DNA of 64,000 bases from NCBI GenBank assembly GCA_023953845.1, contig JAMLJC010000001.1, positions 3,730,501 through 3,794,500 of the forward strand, read 5' to 3'. How positions within the stretch are numbered: the first letter of the stretch is position 1; each line of letters opens with the position of its first letter. The position numbers and the translations under genes are program-made. Shown piece after piece: positions 45,329-54,967 of this stretch. This stretch comes from Rhizobiaceae bacterium (lineage in GTDB: Bacteria; Pseudomonadota; Alphaproteobacteria; Rhizobiales; Rhizobiaceae). Below the pieces are notes generated by a model. The model was given only the letters and a program-made list of their open reading frames with translations. It was not told the origin of the DNA and ran no database searches.

Positions 45329-47557
45329 CTAGGCCGATTGCCGTCCGGCAATGGAGGACGAGCGTTCGGCGCGCACGAACTTGAGGAATTCCTGTTCCGG
45401 CAGAGGTTTCGCGTAAAGAAAGCCTTGGAAGAGATCGCAGCCGAAGGCCCTCAGATAGGCTTCCTGCCGGACGTTCTCGACATGCTCGGCGACCACGATG
45501 AGGCCGAGATTGCTGGCCATGGAGAGCATGGTCTTGATAAGAGCACGGTCGGTGTCCCCCTTCTCGATGTCCGCCACGAAGCTGCCGTCTATCTTCACTT
45601 CGTCGAAAGGCAGGTTCTTGAGGAAGGTGAGGGATGAATAGCCCGTGCCGAAATCGTCCAGCGACAGGCGGATGCCCAGTTCCTTGAGCTTGCGCATATG
45701 CGCCAAGGTGCGTTGCTGATCCCGGGTGTTGACGTGCTCTATCAGTTCGAAAGTCAGCTTTCTAGGGTCGATATTGTGTTCGACCACACTCCGGGCGAAT
45801 GAGACGAGAAAACCCTCACTGCCGATGGTTTCAAGGCTCATGTTGAGCGCGAGGCGGAGATTGGCGCTGATCGGATCGCGTTGCCAGGCGGCGAGCGCGT
45901 TCAGGCCATTCTCCAGAACGAATGCCGACAGTTCCGCGGTCAGACCGAACTGGCTGACCAGCGACACGACCACCTCGGGTCCGATCAGGCCTCGCGTTGG
46001 ATGGCGCCAGCGCACGAGCGCCTCGGCGCCGACCAGCGCCCGGTTGTGATCGAATTGCGGCTGGTAGTGAAGCTCAAGCTGCCGCTCGGCAAAGGCGACG
46101 CGCAGTTCTCCGAGAAGCTGGTAGCGTTCCTGTTCGCGCTCGAGCGTTGCCGGATCGAAGAGGGCCATGCCGTTCCGGCCCGCGCTCTTCGCCTGATACA
46201 TGGCGATGTCCGCGCGCTTCAGAACCTGCTCGACCCGCGGTTCCGAGCCGTCGAAAACCACGATGCCGACGCTGGCCGATCCGGTATGCGTCAGTTCGCC
46301 GAGCTGAAAGTCGCAGCGCAGCGCAGACAGGATGCGACCTGCCACGATGATGGCGCCGCGGGTCATCTGGGCGGCGGCCGCGCCCGGCTGTTCCAGAACG
46401 ATCACGAACTCGTCGCCGCCGATGCGCGCCACGAGATCACGCGCGCTGACGCATCGCAGCAGCCTCTCGGCGATCTCGACGAGGTAACGGTCGCCGATGT
46501 CGTGTCCCTGCGTATCGTTCAACGTCTTGAAGTTATCGAGATCGATGAAAAGCAGCGCTCCATGGTCGCCTCGCGCGGCGCAATCGGCAATCGAGCGGGA
46601 CATGCGCCGGAAGAATGTGCGCCGGTTGGGCAGCCGCGTCAGCGGATCGAAGAAGGCCAGTTCCTCGATCTCCAGTTCCTGACGCTTGCGCATGGAGATG
46701 TCGGCGAGATAGCCGTGCCACTTTATGCCGTCACTCAGTCGCTCCGGATAGGCGAGCAGATGCACCCACTTCTCGGTTCCGTCTTTCGCACGGATGCGGA
46801 ATTCGTGGTCCCAGGCTTCGAGCTTCTCCGCCGCCGCCTGTAGCGAATGCCGATAGTCGTCCTTGTCGGCATTCACCACCATGCGGGTGAACAGTTCCGG
46901 ATTTGCCATCATCTCCTTGATGGGAACGCCGGTGATCTGCGCCGAACCGGCGCTGAGATAATGAACTGCGCTGTGGCCGTCGGAATAGGTCGTGAACTGG
47001 AACAGCGCACCTGGAAGCTGGCTGCTCAGTCTCTGCAACTGGTCCTCGGCCGACAGTCTGCGGACGGTATCGGTGATTTCCCGGACTGAGCCTTCGTAGA
47101 ACATCGGAACACCGTCCTCGTTGCGCACCAGACGCGCGGATTCGGAAATCCAGATCCGTTCGCGCGTCTTGTGGCGGTAAACTTCGGAAACGAAGTCCTC
47201 AACCCGCCCGTCGCGCTGCAGCAATTCGTGGAATTCCTGCCGGCGATGCGGTTGAACATAGCAGTCGCTGCCGAGATTCCGGACGGCCTCCAGCCATTCC
47301 GCTTCGCTCGAATAGCCGTTGAGCCTGACCATAGCCCTGTTGGCGCTGATCTGGCGGCCGTCCGGCAGCGCCCGGTAGATACCTTCTGACAGATTCTCGA
47401 CGAGGGTCGCGTAATTCTGCTCGTTTCGCAGCGTCCGCTGGTAGAGCCGGCGGTAGCGCAGCAGGCTGACGGCGCTGGCGAGGACGATGGCTATCCCGGC
47501 TGCGAGCAACCAGTGGAACTGTGCAGCTGCAAGGAAAGGATAGACGAGGTCTGACAT
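45329..47557 (-). CDS. PAS-GGDEF-EAL cyclic-di-GMP protein
   Basis: A 742-residue signalling protein. One membrane helix near residues 18-36 is followed by two PAS domains (about 45-165 and 170-290), then GGDEF (DPLTRLPNRRTFF; active-site RIGGDEFVIVLE) and EAL (EALVRWRHP, LALNMSLE, LDDFGTGYSSLTFLKNLPFDEVKID). Both catalytic signatures look complete, so it could make and break cyclic-di-GMP; AEHVEN in place of AEGVE is a small deviation. The PAS domains probably sense a small ligand or redox state. Confidence 0.94.
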   Translation of the reverse strand: MSDLVYPFLAAAQFHWLLAAGIAIVLASAVSLLRYRRLYQRTLRNEQNYATLVENLSEGIYRALPDGRQISANRAMVRLNGYSSEAEWLEAVRNLGSDCYVQPHRRQEFHELLQRDGRVEDFVSEVYRHKTRERIWISESARLVRNEDGVPMFYEGSVREITDTVRRLSAEDQLQRLSSQLPGALFQFTTYSDGHSAVHYLSAGSAQITGVPIKEMMANPELFTRMVVNADKDDYRHSLQAAAEKLEAWDHEFRIRAKDGTEKWVHLLAYPERLSDGIKWHGYLADISMRKRQELEIEELAFFDPLTRLPNRRTFFRRMSRSIADCAARGDHGALLFIDLDNFKTLNDTQGHDIGDRYLVEIAERLLRCVSARDLVARIGGDEFVIVLEQPGAAAAQMTRGAIIVAGRILSALRCDFQLGELTHTGSASVGIVVFDGSEPRVEQVLKRADIAMYQAKSAGRNGMALFDPATLEREQERYQLLGELRVAFAERQLELHYQPQFDHNRALVGAEALVRWRHPTRGLIGPEVVVSLVSQFGLTAELSAFVLENGLNALAAWQRDPISANLRLALNMSLETIGSEGFLVSFARSVVEHNIDPRKLTFELIEHVNTRDQQRTLAHMRKLKELGIRLSLDDFGTGYSSLTFLKNLPFDEVKIDGSFVADIEKGDTDRALIKTMLSMASNLGLIVVAEHVENVRQEAYLRAFGCDLFQGFLYAKPLPEQEFLKFVRAERSSSIAGRQSA

Positions 47558-47692
47558 TCGATCGGCGGCATGACGATGCTGATCGAAGCTTCTAGCAGCC
47601 GTAAATTGCGAAAACGCTAATTAGCAGAAACAGTTGATACGGAATTTGACGCCCGCCACGCTCTGTCTCGCTGCCTCCTCATGTGGTTGGCC

Positions 47693-48115
47693 TTACTGGT
47701 TCTGGCGGGAGGATTTCAGGACAAGCGTCGCCGGCTGTGGCGACAGCGGGTCTACCGCATAGCGCGTATCGTTGATGAACCACAGCTGGTTGTCCACGGT
47801 AATCCTGGCCTGCACGGCATAGGCCATCTTCGGCTGGATGACGCCGGCGTCGTAGCTGATCGCGAATTTGATCGGCACCTGTCCCGGATTCTTGATTTCC
47901 TGACGCCCGATCACGCTCGCGGGCGCGTCTGCCAGCGACACATCAGCAAGTTCGACCGTGACCACGGCATTCGGGGGCAGGGCGATGCGCTCGCGATAGG
48001 TGATCTCGCCCTGGATGATCCGTTCTTCTGCGTCGGCTGTGCCGGACATCATCAGGCCGAGGGCGAGCGGCGCAAAGCCGAAGACCAGCAGTTCCGCAAG
48101 CTTGCTGACGACCAT
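47693..48115 (-). CDS. YbaY family secreted protein
   Basis: A 140-residue protein with a signal peptide (LLVFGFAPLALGLMMSGTADA). The mature part, ERIIQGEITYRERIALPPNAVVTVELADVSLADAP, is the hallmark of the YbaY family, a beta-barrel-like fold otherwise seen as a lipoprotein. No lipobox Cys is present here, so it should be soluble in the periplasm. The function of the family is not established. Confidence 0.88.
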   Translation of the reverse strand: MVVSKLAELLVFGFAPLALGLMMSGTADAEERIIQGEITYRERIALPPNAVVTVELADVSLADAPASVIGRQEIKNPGQVPIKFAISYDAGVIQPKMAYAVQARITVDNQLWFINDTRYAVDPLSPQPATLVLKSSRQNQ

Positions 48116-48200
48116 CGCGACGATCCTCCTTCACCGCAAGGAGTCATCGAAATGCGGTCGTTCCAAGGCGAGCGCGAACGCGTCGCGGCGATCGGGCCGA

Positions 48201-48674
48201 TCAACCGGATCGCCATCGATCCGCGGCAGCGCCGTCGCTCTCCTTCGCCTCGACCCAGTTTCCGGCGGAACCGTCTACGCGGTGCTCCTTTTTCCAGAAG
48301 GGCGCGCGGGATTTCAGATAATCCATCATGAAGGAGGCTGCATCGAACGCTGCCTGACGGTGCGCCGATGCCGAAACCACCAGAACGATATTTTCTCCGG
48401 GCAGAATCTTACCGAAGCGATGGATGATGGTCAGCCCCTGAAGCGGCCAGCGCGCCGTGGCCTCTCCGGCGATGCGGGAGATTTCCGCTTCCGCCATGCC
48501 GGGGTAGTGTTCCAGTTCGAGTGCGGCGAGGCGGCCTGCCTCGCCACGGCAGAGGCCGGTAAAAGTCACCACGGCGCCGATGTCGGCGCGGCCGGCGGTC
48601 AAGGCGCCCACTTCGCCGGCAAGATCGAAATCGTCCGCCTGCACCCTCACGACCGGCACGATCGCGGCAGGCAT
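48201..48674 (-). CDS. moaE: Molybdopterin synthase catalytic subunit
   Basis: A 157-residue large subunit that uses MoaD sulfur to make the molybdopterin dithiolene. Family marks: VVTFTGLCRG, LELEHYPGMAE, RFGKILPGENIVLV and the Lys-rich active-site end KSRAPFWKKEHR. It starts one base after moaD ends. The cofactor serves enzymes such as the oxidoreductase at 56.4 kb. Confidence 0.95.
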   Translation of the reverse strand: MPAAIVPVVRVQADDFDLAGEVGALTAGRADIGAVVTFTGLCRGEAGRLAALELEHYPGMAEAEISRIAGEATARWPLQGLTIIHRFGKILPGENIVLVVSASAHRQAAFDAASFMMDYLKSRAPFWKKEHRVDGSAGNWVEAKESDGAAADRWRSG

Positions 48675-48675
48675 C

Positions 48676-48927
48676 TCAGCCGCCCGTCATCGGCGGAAAG
48701 AGAGCGATTTCACGCGCTCCAGCCACGGGCTCGCGGTGATCGACATGCTCCTGATTGATGGCTACGCGGATGACTTCTGGATGCTGCAAGGCCTGCTCGT
48801 AGCCGTCGCCGCGCGCTTTCAGGAAGAGCAGGAGATCCCTTACGGTTTTCACCTCGACCGGCAGATCGACGTCTTCGCCGGCCTTTCCGATCCGTTCCCG
48901 CACCCAGGCGAAATAGACCAGCTTCAT
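48676..48927 (-). CDS. moaD: Molybdopterin synthase sulfur-carrier subunit
   Basis: An 83-residue ubiquitin-like carrier starting MKLVYFAWVRERIGKAGED and ending in the Gly-Gly tail (FPPMTGG) that is thiocarboxylated. It lies between pgsA (16 bp) and moaE (1 bp) in one direction. Confidence 0.95.
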   Translation of the reverse strand: MKLVYFAWVRERIGKAGEDVDLPVEVKTVRDLLLFLKARGDGYEQALQHPEVIRVAINQEHVDHREPVAGAREIALFPPMTGG

Positions 48928-48943
48928 CGCGTCACCTGACCGG

Positions 48944-49534
48944 CTACTCGTCGACGATGTGTTTCACGCCGGCGCGGAAATAATCGTAACCGGTATAAAG
49001 CGTCACGATGGCAGAGATCCAAAGCAGCGCGATGCCGGTTTCGGTAGCGTAGGGGACGATCTTGTCCAGAGCGGGACCGGCCAGCAGCACGGCGATGGAC
49101 ACCATCTGGATCGCCGTCTTCCACTTGGCGAGTTGCGTCACGGGCACGCTGACCTTCAGCGCCGCAAGGTACTCGCGCAGGCCGGACACGAGGATTTCGC
49201 GGCAAAGGATGATGATCGCCGCCCAGAGCGACCACCCAGCGATGGTGCGATCGGTATCGGCGGCCAGCAGCAGAAGACAGGTAGCGACCAGCAGCTTGTC
49301 CGCGATCGGGTCGAGCATCCGGCCGATATTGGATGTCTGCTGCCATGCCCGTGCGAGATAGCCGTCGAAATAATCGGTGATGCTGGCGATCACGAAGATC
49401 GCAAGCGCGGACCAGCGTGCGAAGTCGCTCGATTGCAGCCTGCCTTCGAGGAAAAAACACAGGACGATGAGCGGAACCGCGAGAATTCGCCCATACGTCA
49501 GCAGATTCGGGAGATTGAACGCGCGTCTTGCCAT
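48944..49534 (-). CDS. pgsA: Phosphatidylglycerophosphate synthase
   Basis: About 196 residues from the ATG at 49534 (MARRAFNLPNLLTYGRI). This integral membrane enzyme joins CDP-diacylglycerol and glycerol-3-phosphate. The CDP-alcohol signature reads DYFDGYLARAWQQTSNIGRMLDPIADK in outline, with its Asp residues intact (first DYFDG, then LDPIAD). It lies between uvrC and moaD. A second family member is at 61.3 kb. Confidence 0.93.
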   Translation of the reverse strand: MARRAFNLPNLLTYGRILAVPLIVLCFFLEGRLQSSDFARWSALAIFVIASITDYFDGYLARAWQQTSNIGRMLDPIADKLLVATCLLLLAADTDRTIAGWSLWAAIIILCREILVSGLREYLAALKVSVPVTQLAKWKTAIQMVSIAVLLAGPALDKIVPYATETGIALLWISAIVTLYTGYDYFRAGVKHIVDE

Positions 49535-49631
49535 GGGTTCCAACAAATCCGGATATATTCAAATCAGAGCGGCGGTGTCTCGGTCAATTGCGCCACGCCC
49601 CGTTGCGGTTGGCGAGGGTAGGTCCAAGTCG

Positions 49632-51707
49632 TTATTTCTCATGAAAATGGTTGTAGACCAGTTGCGCGACGGCTTCCGAAATGCCGTCGACAGCCACCAG
49701 ATCGGACACGGCGGCGCGACTCACGGCTTTGGCCGTTCCGAAATGCAGCAGCAAGGCGCGTTTCCGGGTCGGGCCGATGCCGGCGATCTCGTCGAGCGGG
49801 TTCTTCGTCATTTCCTTCTTGCGCCGCGCCCGGTGCGATCCGATGGCGAAACGGTGCGCCTCGTCGCGCAGCCTTTGCACGAAATAGAGGACGGGGTCGC
49901 GCACGGGTAGGGTGAACGAGCCCCGGCCCTCGCAGAAAAAGCGCTCGCGCCCGGCCTCGCGATCCTGACCCTTGGCGACGCCGATGGCGACGACGCGATC
50001 GGCAACGCCGAGATTGTCGAGAATGCCGCGCACGGCCGACATCTGGCCCTGGCCGCCGTCGATCAGGATGACGTCCGGCCAGGCAGGAAAAGCGCCGTCG
50101 TCCCGACCTGGGTCCGTTCTCGCTTCGTCAGCGTTCTCCTTCAGAAGCCGCGAGAAGCGGCGTTCCATCACCTCGCGCATCATGCCGAAATCGTCACCGG
50201 GCGTGATGTCGGTCGAGCGTATGTTGAACTTGCGATACTGGTTCTTCACGAAACCTTCCGGCCCGGCGACGATCATCGCGCCCACCGCGTTCGTGCCCAT
50301 GATATGCGAATTGTCGTAGACCTCGATCCGCGTCGGCGCGCCCGGAAGCCCGAAAGTCTCGGCGAAGCCCGCGAGAAGCCGAGCCTGCGTCGACGTTTCG
50401 GCGAGCCGTCTTCCAAGCGCCTCGCGGGCGTTCTGCAGCGCATGTTCGGTCAGGTCCTTTTTTTCGCCGCGCTGCGGTACGCTTACCGTCACCTTGTGGC
50501 CTGATCGCGTCGACAGCGCCTCCGCCAGAAGCTCCTGCTCCTCGATGCCGCTGGCGAGCAGGATCTGACGCGGGCAGGGTTTGTCGTCGTAAAACTGCGC
50601 CAGAAACGAGCCCAGAATTTCCGCAGATTCGATCGAGGCATCGGCCTTCGGAAAATAGGCGCGGTTGCCCCAGTTCTGACCGGTGCGGAAGAAGAACACC
50701 TGTATGCAGCTCTGGCCGCCCTCGGTGTGGATGGCGAAAACGTCCGCCTCGTCCACCGACTGCGGATTGATGCCCTGATGCGCCTGCACGTGCGAAAGGG
50801 CCGCGAGGCGGTCGCGGAACACGGCCGCCTGTTCGAAATCCAGGTTTTCGGCCGCCTGCTGCATGGCGGAAGAGATCTCCGCCTTCACCTTCTGACTGCG
50901 GCCGGAAAGGAAGTCTTTCGCTTCGGCCACCAACTCCGCATAGTCCGATACTGAGATCTCGCCGGTGCAAGGGCCGGAGCAGCGCTTGATCTGGTAAAGC
51001 AGGCAGGGCCTCGTCCGGCTTTCGAAGACGGAATCGGTGCAGGTGCGCAGCAGAAACGCGCGCTGCAACGAATTGATCGTGCGGCCGACCGCCCCGGCCG
51101 AAGCGAACGGCCCGAAATAGTCGCCCTTTCGCGAGCGCGCCCCGCGATGCTTGAAGATGCCGGGCGAGGGATGATCGCCCGTCAGCACGATATAGGGAAA
51201 CGATTTGTCGTCCCGCAGCAGGACGTTAAAGCGCGGCCGCAACCGCTTGATCAGGTTGGCTTCCAGCAGAAGCGCTTCGGTCTCGGTGCGCGTGACGACG
51301 AACTCCATCGTCGTCGTCTCGCGAACCATCCGGCCGATGCGGTTGGTGTGGAAGCGTCCCTGCGCGTAGTTGGTGACGCGTTTCTTCAGGCTGCGCGCCT
51401 TGCCGACATAAAGCACGTCGCCGGCGGCGTTCATCATGCGATAGACGCCCGGCCGGTTGGGCAACCGTCTTGCAAGCGTGTGGATCACCTCCGCGCCTGC
51501 CTTGCCCTCGGCATCGCCCCTGTAAGGGTCCCATTCTATAGTGGTGAAGTCGACCGCAGGCGCATTGTTTTCAACTTCCGGTGCGGGAGCATCGTCATCG
51601 TCTATGTCGTCGCCCGGCAGATAGCCGGCAACGTCGTCCGCCACGCCCGTCGCCGCTTTCGCGGGCCGTGGCGGCGCGGGCGGGATTGCGTTTCTCTGCG
51701 AATTCAT
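49632..51707 (-). CDS. uvrC: Excinuclease ABC subunit C
   Basis: About 691 residues from the ATG at 51707 ([13 protein letters not shown]), which overlaps the SDR stop as ATGA. An acidic, Pro-rich N-terminal extension of about 70 residues is followed by the GIY-YIG nuclease ([18 protein letters not shown]), a UVR motif ([16 protein letters not shown]), the RNase H-like nuclease ([11 protein letters not shown]) and a C-terminal helix-hairpin-helix pair. It makes both cuts in nucleotide excision repair. Confidence 0.96.
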   Translation of the reverse strand: MNSQRNAIPPAPPRPAKAATGVADDVAGYLPGDDIDDDDAPAPEVENNAPAVDFTTIEWDPYRGDAEGKAGAEVIHTLARRLPNRPGVYRMMNAAGDVLYVGKARSLKKRVTNYAQGRFHTNRIGRMVRETTTMEFVVTRTETEALLLEANLIKRLRPRFNVLLRDDKSFPYIVLTGDHPSPGIFKHRGARSRKGDYFGPFASAGAVGRTINSLQRAFLLRTCTDSVFESRTRPCLLYQIKRCSGPCTGEISVSDYAELVAEAKDFLSGRSQKVKAEISSAMQQAAENLDFEQAAVFRDRLAALSHVQAHQGINPQSVDEADVFAIHTEGGQSCIQVFFFRTGQNWGNRAYFPKADASIESAEILGSFLAQFYDDKPCPRQILLASGIEEQELLAEALSTRSGHKVTVSVPQRGEKKDLTEHALQNAREALGRRLAETSTQARLLAGFAETFGLPGAPTRIEVYDNSHIMGTNAVGAMIVAGPEGFVKNQYRKFNIRSTDITPGDDFGMMREVMERRFSRLLKENADEARTDPGRDDGAFPAWPDVILIDGGQGQMSAVRGILDNLGVADRVVAIGVAKGQDREAGRERFFCEGRGSFTLPVRDPVLYFVQRLRDEAHRFAIGSHRARRKKEMTKNPLDEIAGIGPTRKRALLLHFGTAKAVSRAAVSDLVAVDGISEAVAQLVYNHFHEK

Positions 51708-52462
51708 TCGTTTCCTGTCACGTCCGGCGTCTGCCAGGCCAGATGCTGGCCGCCGTCTATCGCGATCATCTGGCCGGTGACCGACCGCGCTTCCCATAGA
51801 TAGCGGATCGTTGCCCCGAATTCACCCAGTGACGGTCCGCGGCCGAGCAGGATGCTGTCCGTCTGCGCCCGGAAATCGGCATCGCTCTGCCTGATATTCG
51901 CCAGCGTCGGGCCGGGTCCGATGGCGTTGACGCGTATGCGCGGAGCGTAGCTTTGCGCCATGGTGCGCGTGGCGTCCCACAGAGCAGCCTTCGACAGGGC
52001 ATAGGAAAAATAGCGTGGAGTGGGCCTCCAGACACGCTGGTCGATCAGGTTGACCACAAGCCCCTCGCGACCGTCAGGGAGCGCTTCGGCGAAGCGGCGT
52101 GTGAGCAGCACGGGAGCCTTCACATGGATCGCGAAATGGCGGTCCCATCGATCCCATTCGAAATCCTCGGCGGTATCCGGCTCGAAAGCCGAGGCATTGT
52201 TGACGAGAAGGTCGACGGGACCGCAAACGGCACTGGCGCGCCGCACAAGTCCGTCAGCCGCCTCCAGGTCGGTCAGGTCGGCGCTGACCACGCCGGCCGT
52301 ATCGCCTTTTTCGCGGATACCGGCGGCGAGAGCCTCAGCCTCGGCCGTGGAGCGGTTGCAGTGGATGACGACGGAAAATCCGCTCGCTGCCAGGTCCTCC
52401 ACGATGGCGCGGCCGATGCGCCTTGCGCCTCCGGTGACGAGTGCCGTTCCGGCGTTTCTCAC
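51704..52462 (-). CDS. SDR oxidoreductase, pteridine-reductase-like
   Basis: A 252-residue SDR. Its nucleotide motif TGGARRIG fits the TGxxxRxG pattern that marks pteridine reductases and FolM-type dihydromonapterin/dihydrofolate reductases rather than the plain TGxxxGxG. NNASAF and YALSKAAL follow, and the C-terminal part IDGGQHLAW is usual for the group. It may reduce folate or another pterin; a link with molybdopterin genes downstream is tempting but unproven. It begins the SDR-uvrC-pgsA-moaD-moaE run. Confidence 0.85.
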   Translation of the reverse strand: MRNAGTALVTGGARRIGRAIVEDLAASGFSVVIHCNRSTAEAEALAAGIREKGDTAGVVSADLTDLEAADGLVRRASAVCGPVDLLVNNASAFEPDTAEDFEWDRWDRHFAIHVKAPVLLTRRFAEALPDGREGLVVNLIDQRVWRPTPRYFSYALSKAALWDATRTMAQSYAPRIRVNAIGPGPTLANIRQSDADFRAQTDSILLGRGPSLGEFGATIRYLWEARSVTGQMIAIDGGQHLAWQTPDVTGNE

Positions 52463-52848
52463 GCGACGTTCCTCTACGAAGTGATTGGACCGAATGTGGC
52501 GGCCTCGGCAACGAAGCCTTCATTCATGGGGCACATTTGTGGCGCGGCTAAAGGTGACGCTGCGGCGCAATCGGCGCAGGCCTCGACCGCAGCGATGAAT
52601 ATAGGCACCCCAACCCTCTGATCCAAGTGAGTTTTTCCGACAGTCTCACATCTGCTGACATCCTCATGTTGCGACATGGCAACATCATGCTTCGGCCGTA
52701 TTCTCGCCCGGCAATCACCCTGATTGCGGAACGCTTCAGCCGCATTTGAACACGAAATTGGAACCGTGAGCCCCGCAGGCCGTTTGGCGGGAACGGTGTG
52801 GGACGGAATTCGCAGGAGGCCCGCGAGTTGGGGCCAAGGAGTATGGAA
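52463..52848. other. Divergent intergenic region upstream of the porin
   Basis: 386 bp between the SDR start and the porin start. It holds the inverted repeat ATGTTGC-GACATG-GCAACAT (52666-52685) about 165 bp before the porin ATG, and a long, probably structured leader. No gene was supported. Confidence 0.5.
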
Positions 52849-53508
52849 ATGAAGACTGTTTCTAAGTTCGCGCGTTCATCGCTTGCCGCGGCAGGCATCG
52901 TCGCGCTTCTGGGCGCTGTGCCCGTTTTCGCGGCTGACGCTGTCATGGAAGAGCCGCCGGCCCCGGCTCCCATCGAGGAGCTTCCGGTGGCCAGTTGGGC
53001 CGGTCCCTATATCGGTCTTTCCGCCGGCTACGGCTTCGCCGGAACCACTGACGACAACGGCAATGACATCGACACCGACGGCTTCATCGGCGGCGGTTTC
53101 GCCGGCATGCAGTGGCAGAACGGCAACTTCGTCTACGGTGTCGAAGGCGACGTGAACTACAACGGCATGGACGGCGCCAATGCCGGCGTCGAATCGGAGT
53201 CGCGTGTCGACGGATCGCTGCGCGGTCGCCTCGGCTATTCCGTAACGCCTGACGTGCTGCTCTACGGCACCGCCGGTGGTGCCGCGCAGAGCCTGAAAAT
53301 CCGAGACGCTGTCGGTTCCGACACCAATTCGATGGTCGGCTGGACGGCAGGCGTCGGCGCCGACATAAAGGTCACCGAGCAGGTCTTCGGCCGCGTCGAG
53401 TATCGCTACTCGGACTATGGCAGCGCCGACTTCAACACCGGTGCGGGTGATCGCAGCATCGACTCGACCGACAACCGGATTACCTTCGGCGTCGGTATGA
53501 AATTCTGA
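52849..53508 (+). CDS. Omp25/Omp31-like outer membrane beta-barrel protein
   Basis: A 219-residue porin-like protein. The ATG at 52849 is chosen because AAGGAG (52836-52841) lies at the right distance; the ATG at 52843 is too close. A signal peptide ends at PVFAADA, a Pro-rich linker follows, and the eight-strand barrel starts WAGPYIGLSAGYGFAG and ends in ITFGVGMKF with the terminal Phe typical of BAM substrates. Omp25/Omp31 proteins are abundant in Brucella and rhizobia and stabilise the envelope. Confidence 0.92.
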   Translation: MKTVSKFARSSLAAAGIVALLGAVPVFAADAVMEEPPAPAPIEELPVASWAGPYIGLSAGYGFAGTTDDNGNDIDTDGFIGGGFAGMQWQNGNFVYGVEGDVNYNGMDGANAGVESESRVDGSLRGRLGYSVTPDVLLYGTAGGAAQSLKIRDAVGSDTNSMVGWTAGVGADIKVTEQVFGRVEYRYSDYGSADFNTGAGDRSIDSTDNRITFGVGMKF

Positions 53509-53531
53509 TCCACCAGCGATCGGATGCGAAG

Positions 53532-53557
53532 GAGCCGGGCTTGTCCCGGCTCTTTTT
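53532..53557 (+). terminator. Rho-independent terminator after the porin gene
   Basis: Stem GAGCCGGG/CCCGGCTC with a 5-base loop and five T. It overlaps the end of the convergent GST gene by position only at its edge. Confidence 0.9.
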
Positions 53558-54157
53558 CTATGCGGTAGGAACCAGTCTGGCGAGTTCGGGGAACTTCTGG
53601 TCGAAGCGTGCTGCCCAGCGCTTCAGCTTTGTGTGGCCGCGCTCCCACTTCCCGGCAAAGCGCAGGTCGAGATAGCCGATGGCGGCGCGCAGGGCGATGT
53701 GCCCCGCATGAATCTTCTGCGGCAGCTTGGGCATGTCGGCGCAGAGCGCATCGAGGGCGCGCACGGCCTTGCTCCATTGACGTTCGAGCCATTCCTCATG
53801 CACCTTTTCCGCCGGCCGCATGCGGCGTTCGTAGACATGCGCGAGCAGCACGTCGCAGATGCCGTCGGCTACCGCCTCCAGTTGTTCGGCGTCCAGTCGC
53901 TTGGCCGGATTGCGCGGAAAGAGTTTTCCGCCGGATTCCCTGTTGAGGTACTGCGTGATGACCCGGCTGTCGAAGATCGCGCGGCCTTCGTCGGTGATCC
54001 ACACCGGGATCTTGCCCAAGGGATTCAGCGCGGTGAGCGATTCGGGTTGCGACCCGGTGTCGGTCGTCGCCTCGACGAACGGAAGGCCGGCATAGGCGGC
54101 CGCAATCCGCACCTTCGCGCTATAGGGCGAGGCGGGCGAACAAAGCACTTTCGGCAT
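53558..54157 (-). CDS. Glutathione S-transferase
   Basis: A 199-residue GST from the ATG at 54157 (MPKVLCSPASPYSAKVRIAA). The thioredoxin-like half includes the active-site Ser region SPASPYSAKVR, the cis-Pro GKIPVWITDEG and FDSRVITQYLN; the helical half ends LARLVPTA. Its upstream open frame is a shadow. The substrate is unknown; about half of such genes serve stress or xenobiotic detoxification. Confidence 0.9.
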   Translation of the reverse strand: MPKVLCSPASPYSAKVRIAAAYAGLPFVEATTDTGSQPESLTALNPLGKIPVWITDEGRAIFDSRVITQYLNRESGGKLFPRNPAKRLDAEQLEAVADGICDVLLAHVYERRMRPAEKVHEEWLERQWSKAVRALDALCADMPKLPQKIHAGHIALRAAIGYLDLRFAGKWERGHTKLKRWAARFDQKFPELARLVPTA

Positions 54158-54224
54158 GTTTTCCTCCAGAATCCGCGCGCACGCTATGCTTTCGGACCAA
54201 GCGCGGCAATGGGCCTGCGGCGTT

Positions 54225-54952
54225 CTATCCACCGCGCACGGGCGGCATGACGGCTTTCGACGAGCGGCAGGCGCGGCGGTCGACCTCCTCGCAGGCGCGG
54301 AAGGAAAGCTGGCGGGTGAGGCAGATAAGCACCTCGCGCAGATACCGCTTGTCGCAGGTCACCGCGATGGCATTCGCCGGCAGGGAAGGATTGGATCGGA
54401 GGAAACTGCGCTCGACATCCTGCGGCGAGACGGTCCGGTAATTGTCCAGCCGCGCGAATTCGCCGGGCACGGCAATGACGTTGCGAGCCTTGCGCACCAC
54501 CTTGAAATAGTCGCTTTGCGACAGCCCTGCGCAACTGCCATGCTTGCGCCACTGATGGCGGATCAGTCCGGCGGAAGGCATGATGTCGTAGAGGCTGTGC
54601 AGGGCATCGTTCGGCACGTCGCGTTTGCCCGTGGCGCAGTCCTGCGGATAGCCGCGCTCATACTGAGGCCAAAGCCCGTGGACCACGAAGGCATAGGGGC
54701 GGCCGCCCGAACACTGCTGTCGATTGGCCTCAGCCCCTTCCGCCTCGCAATAGCTCGGCGACCAGGACAGCGAGAGGACATAGAAATCGAAGCCGGAGCC
54801 GACCGGCACCGCGTCGCCGTCGTGCTTCGCCGCCGGCTGGATCTGGACGACCGGCGTGTTCGGCACAGTCCGGTATCGCTGGAAGAATCGCAGCCGGAGA
54901 CCAGCGCGAGAGCGGGGATGCAGATCGGAATAAGGCGGCGCAGCGACCTCAC
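54225..54952 (-). CDS. Ribonuclease T2 family protein with apparent frameshift
   Basis: The enzyme body (54225 to about 54860) has CAS I (FVVHGLWPQ) and CAS II (RHQWRKHGSC). A lipoprotein signal peptide with lipobox, MRSLRRLIPICIPALALVSGC, starts at the GTG at 54952 but is in a different frame. Joining the two needs one added base near 54860-54885, giving SSSDT then VPNTPVVQIQP. Without that, the only in-frame start (GTG at 54974) gives no signal peptide. CAS II has Gln where Glu is usual. It may be a sequencing error or a real mutation that keeps the enzyme inside or unmade. Confidence 0.75.
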
Positions 54953-54967
54953 TTGCCCGCGAAAGAC

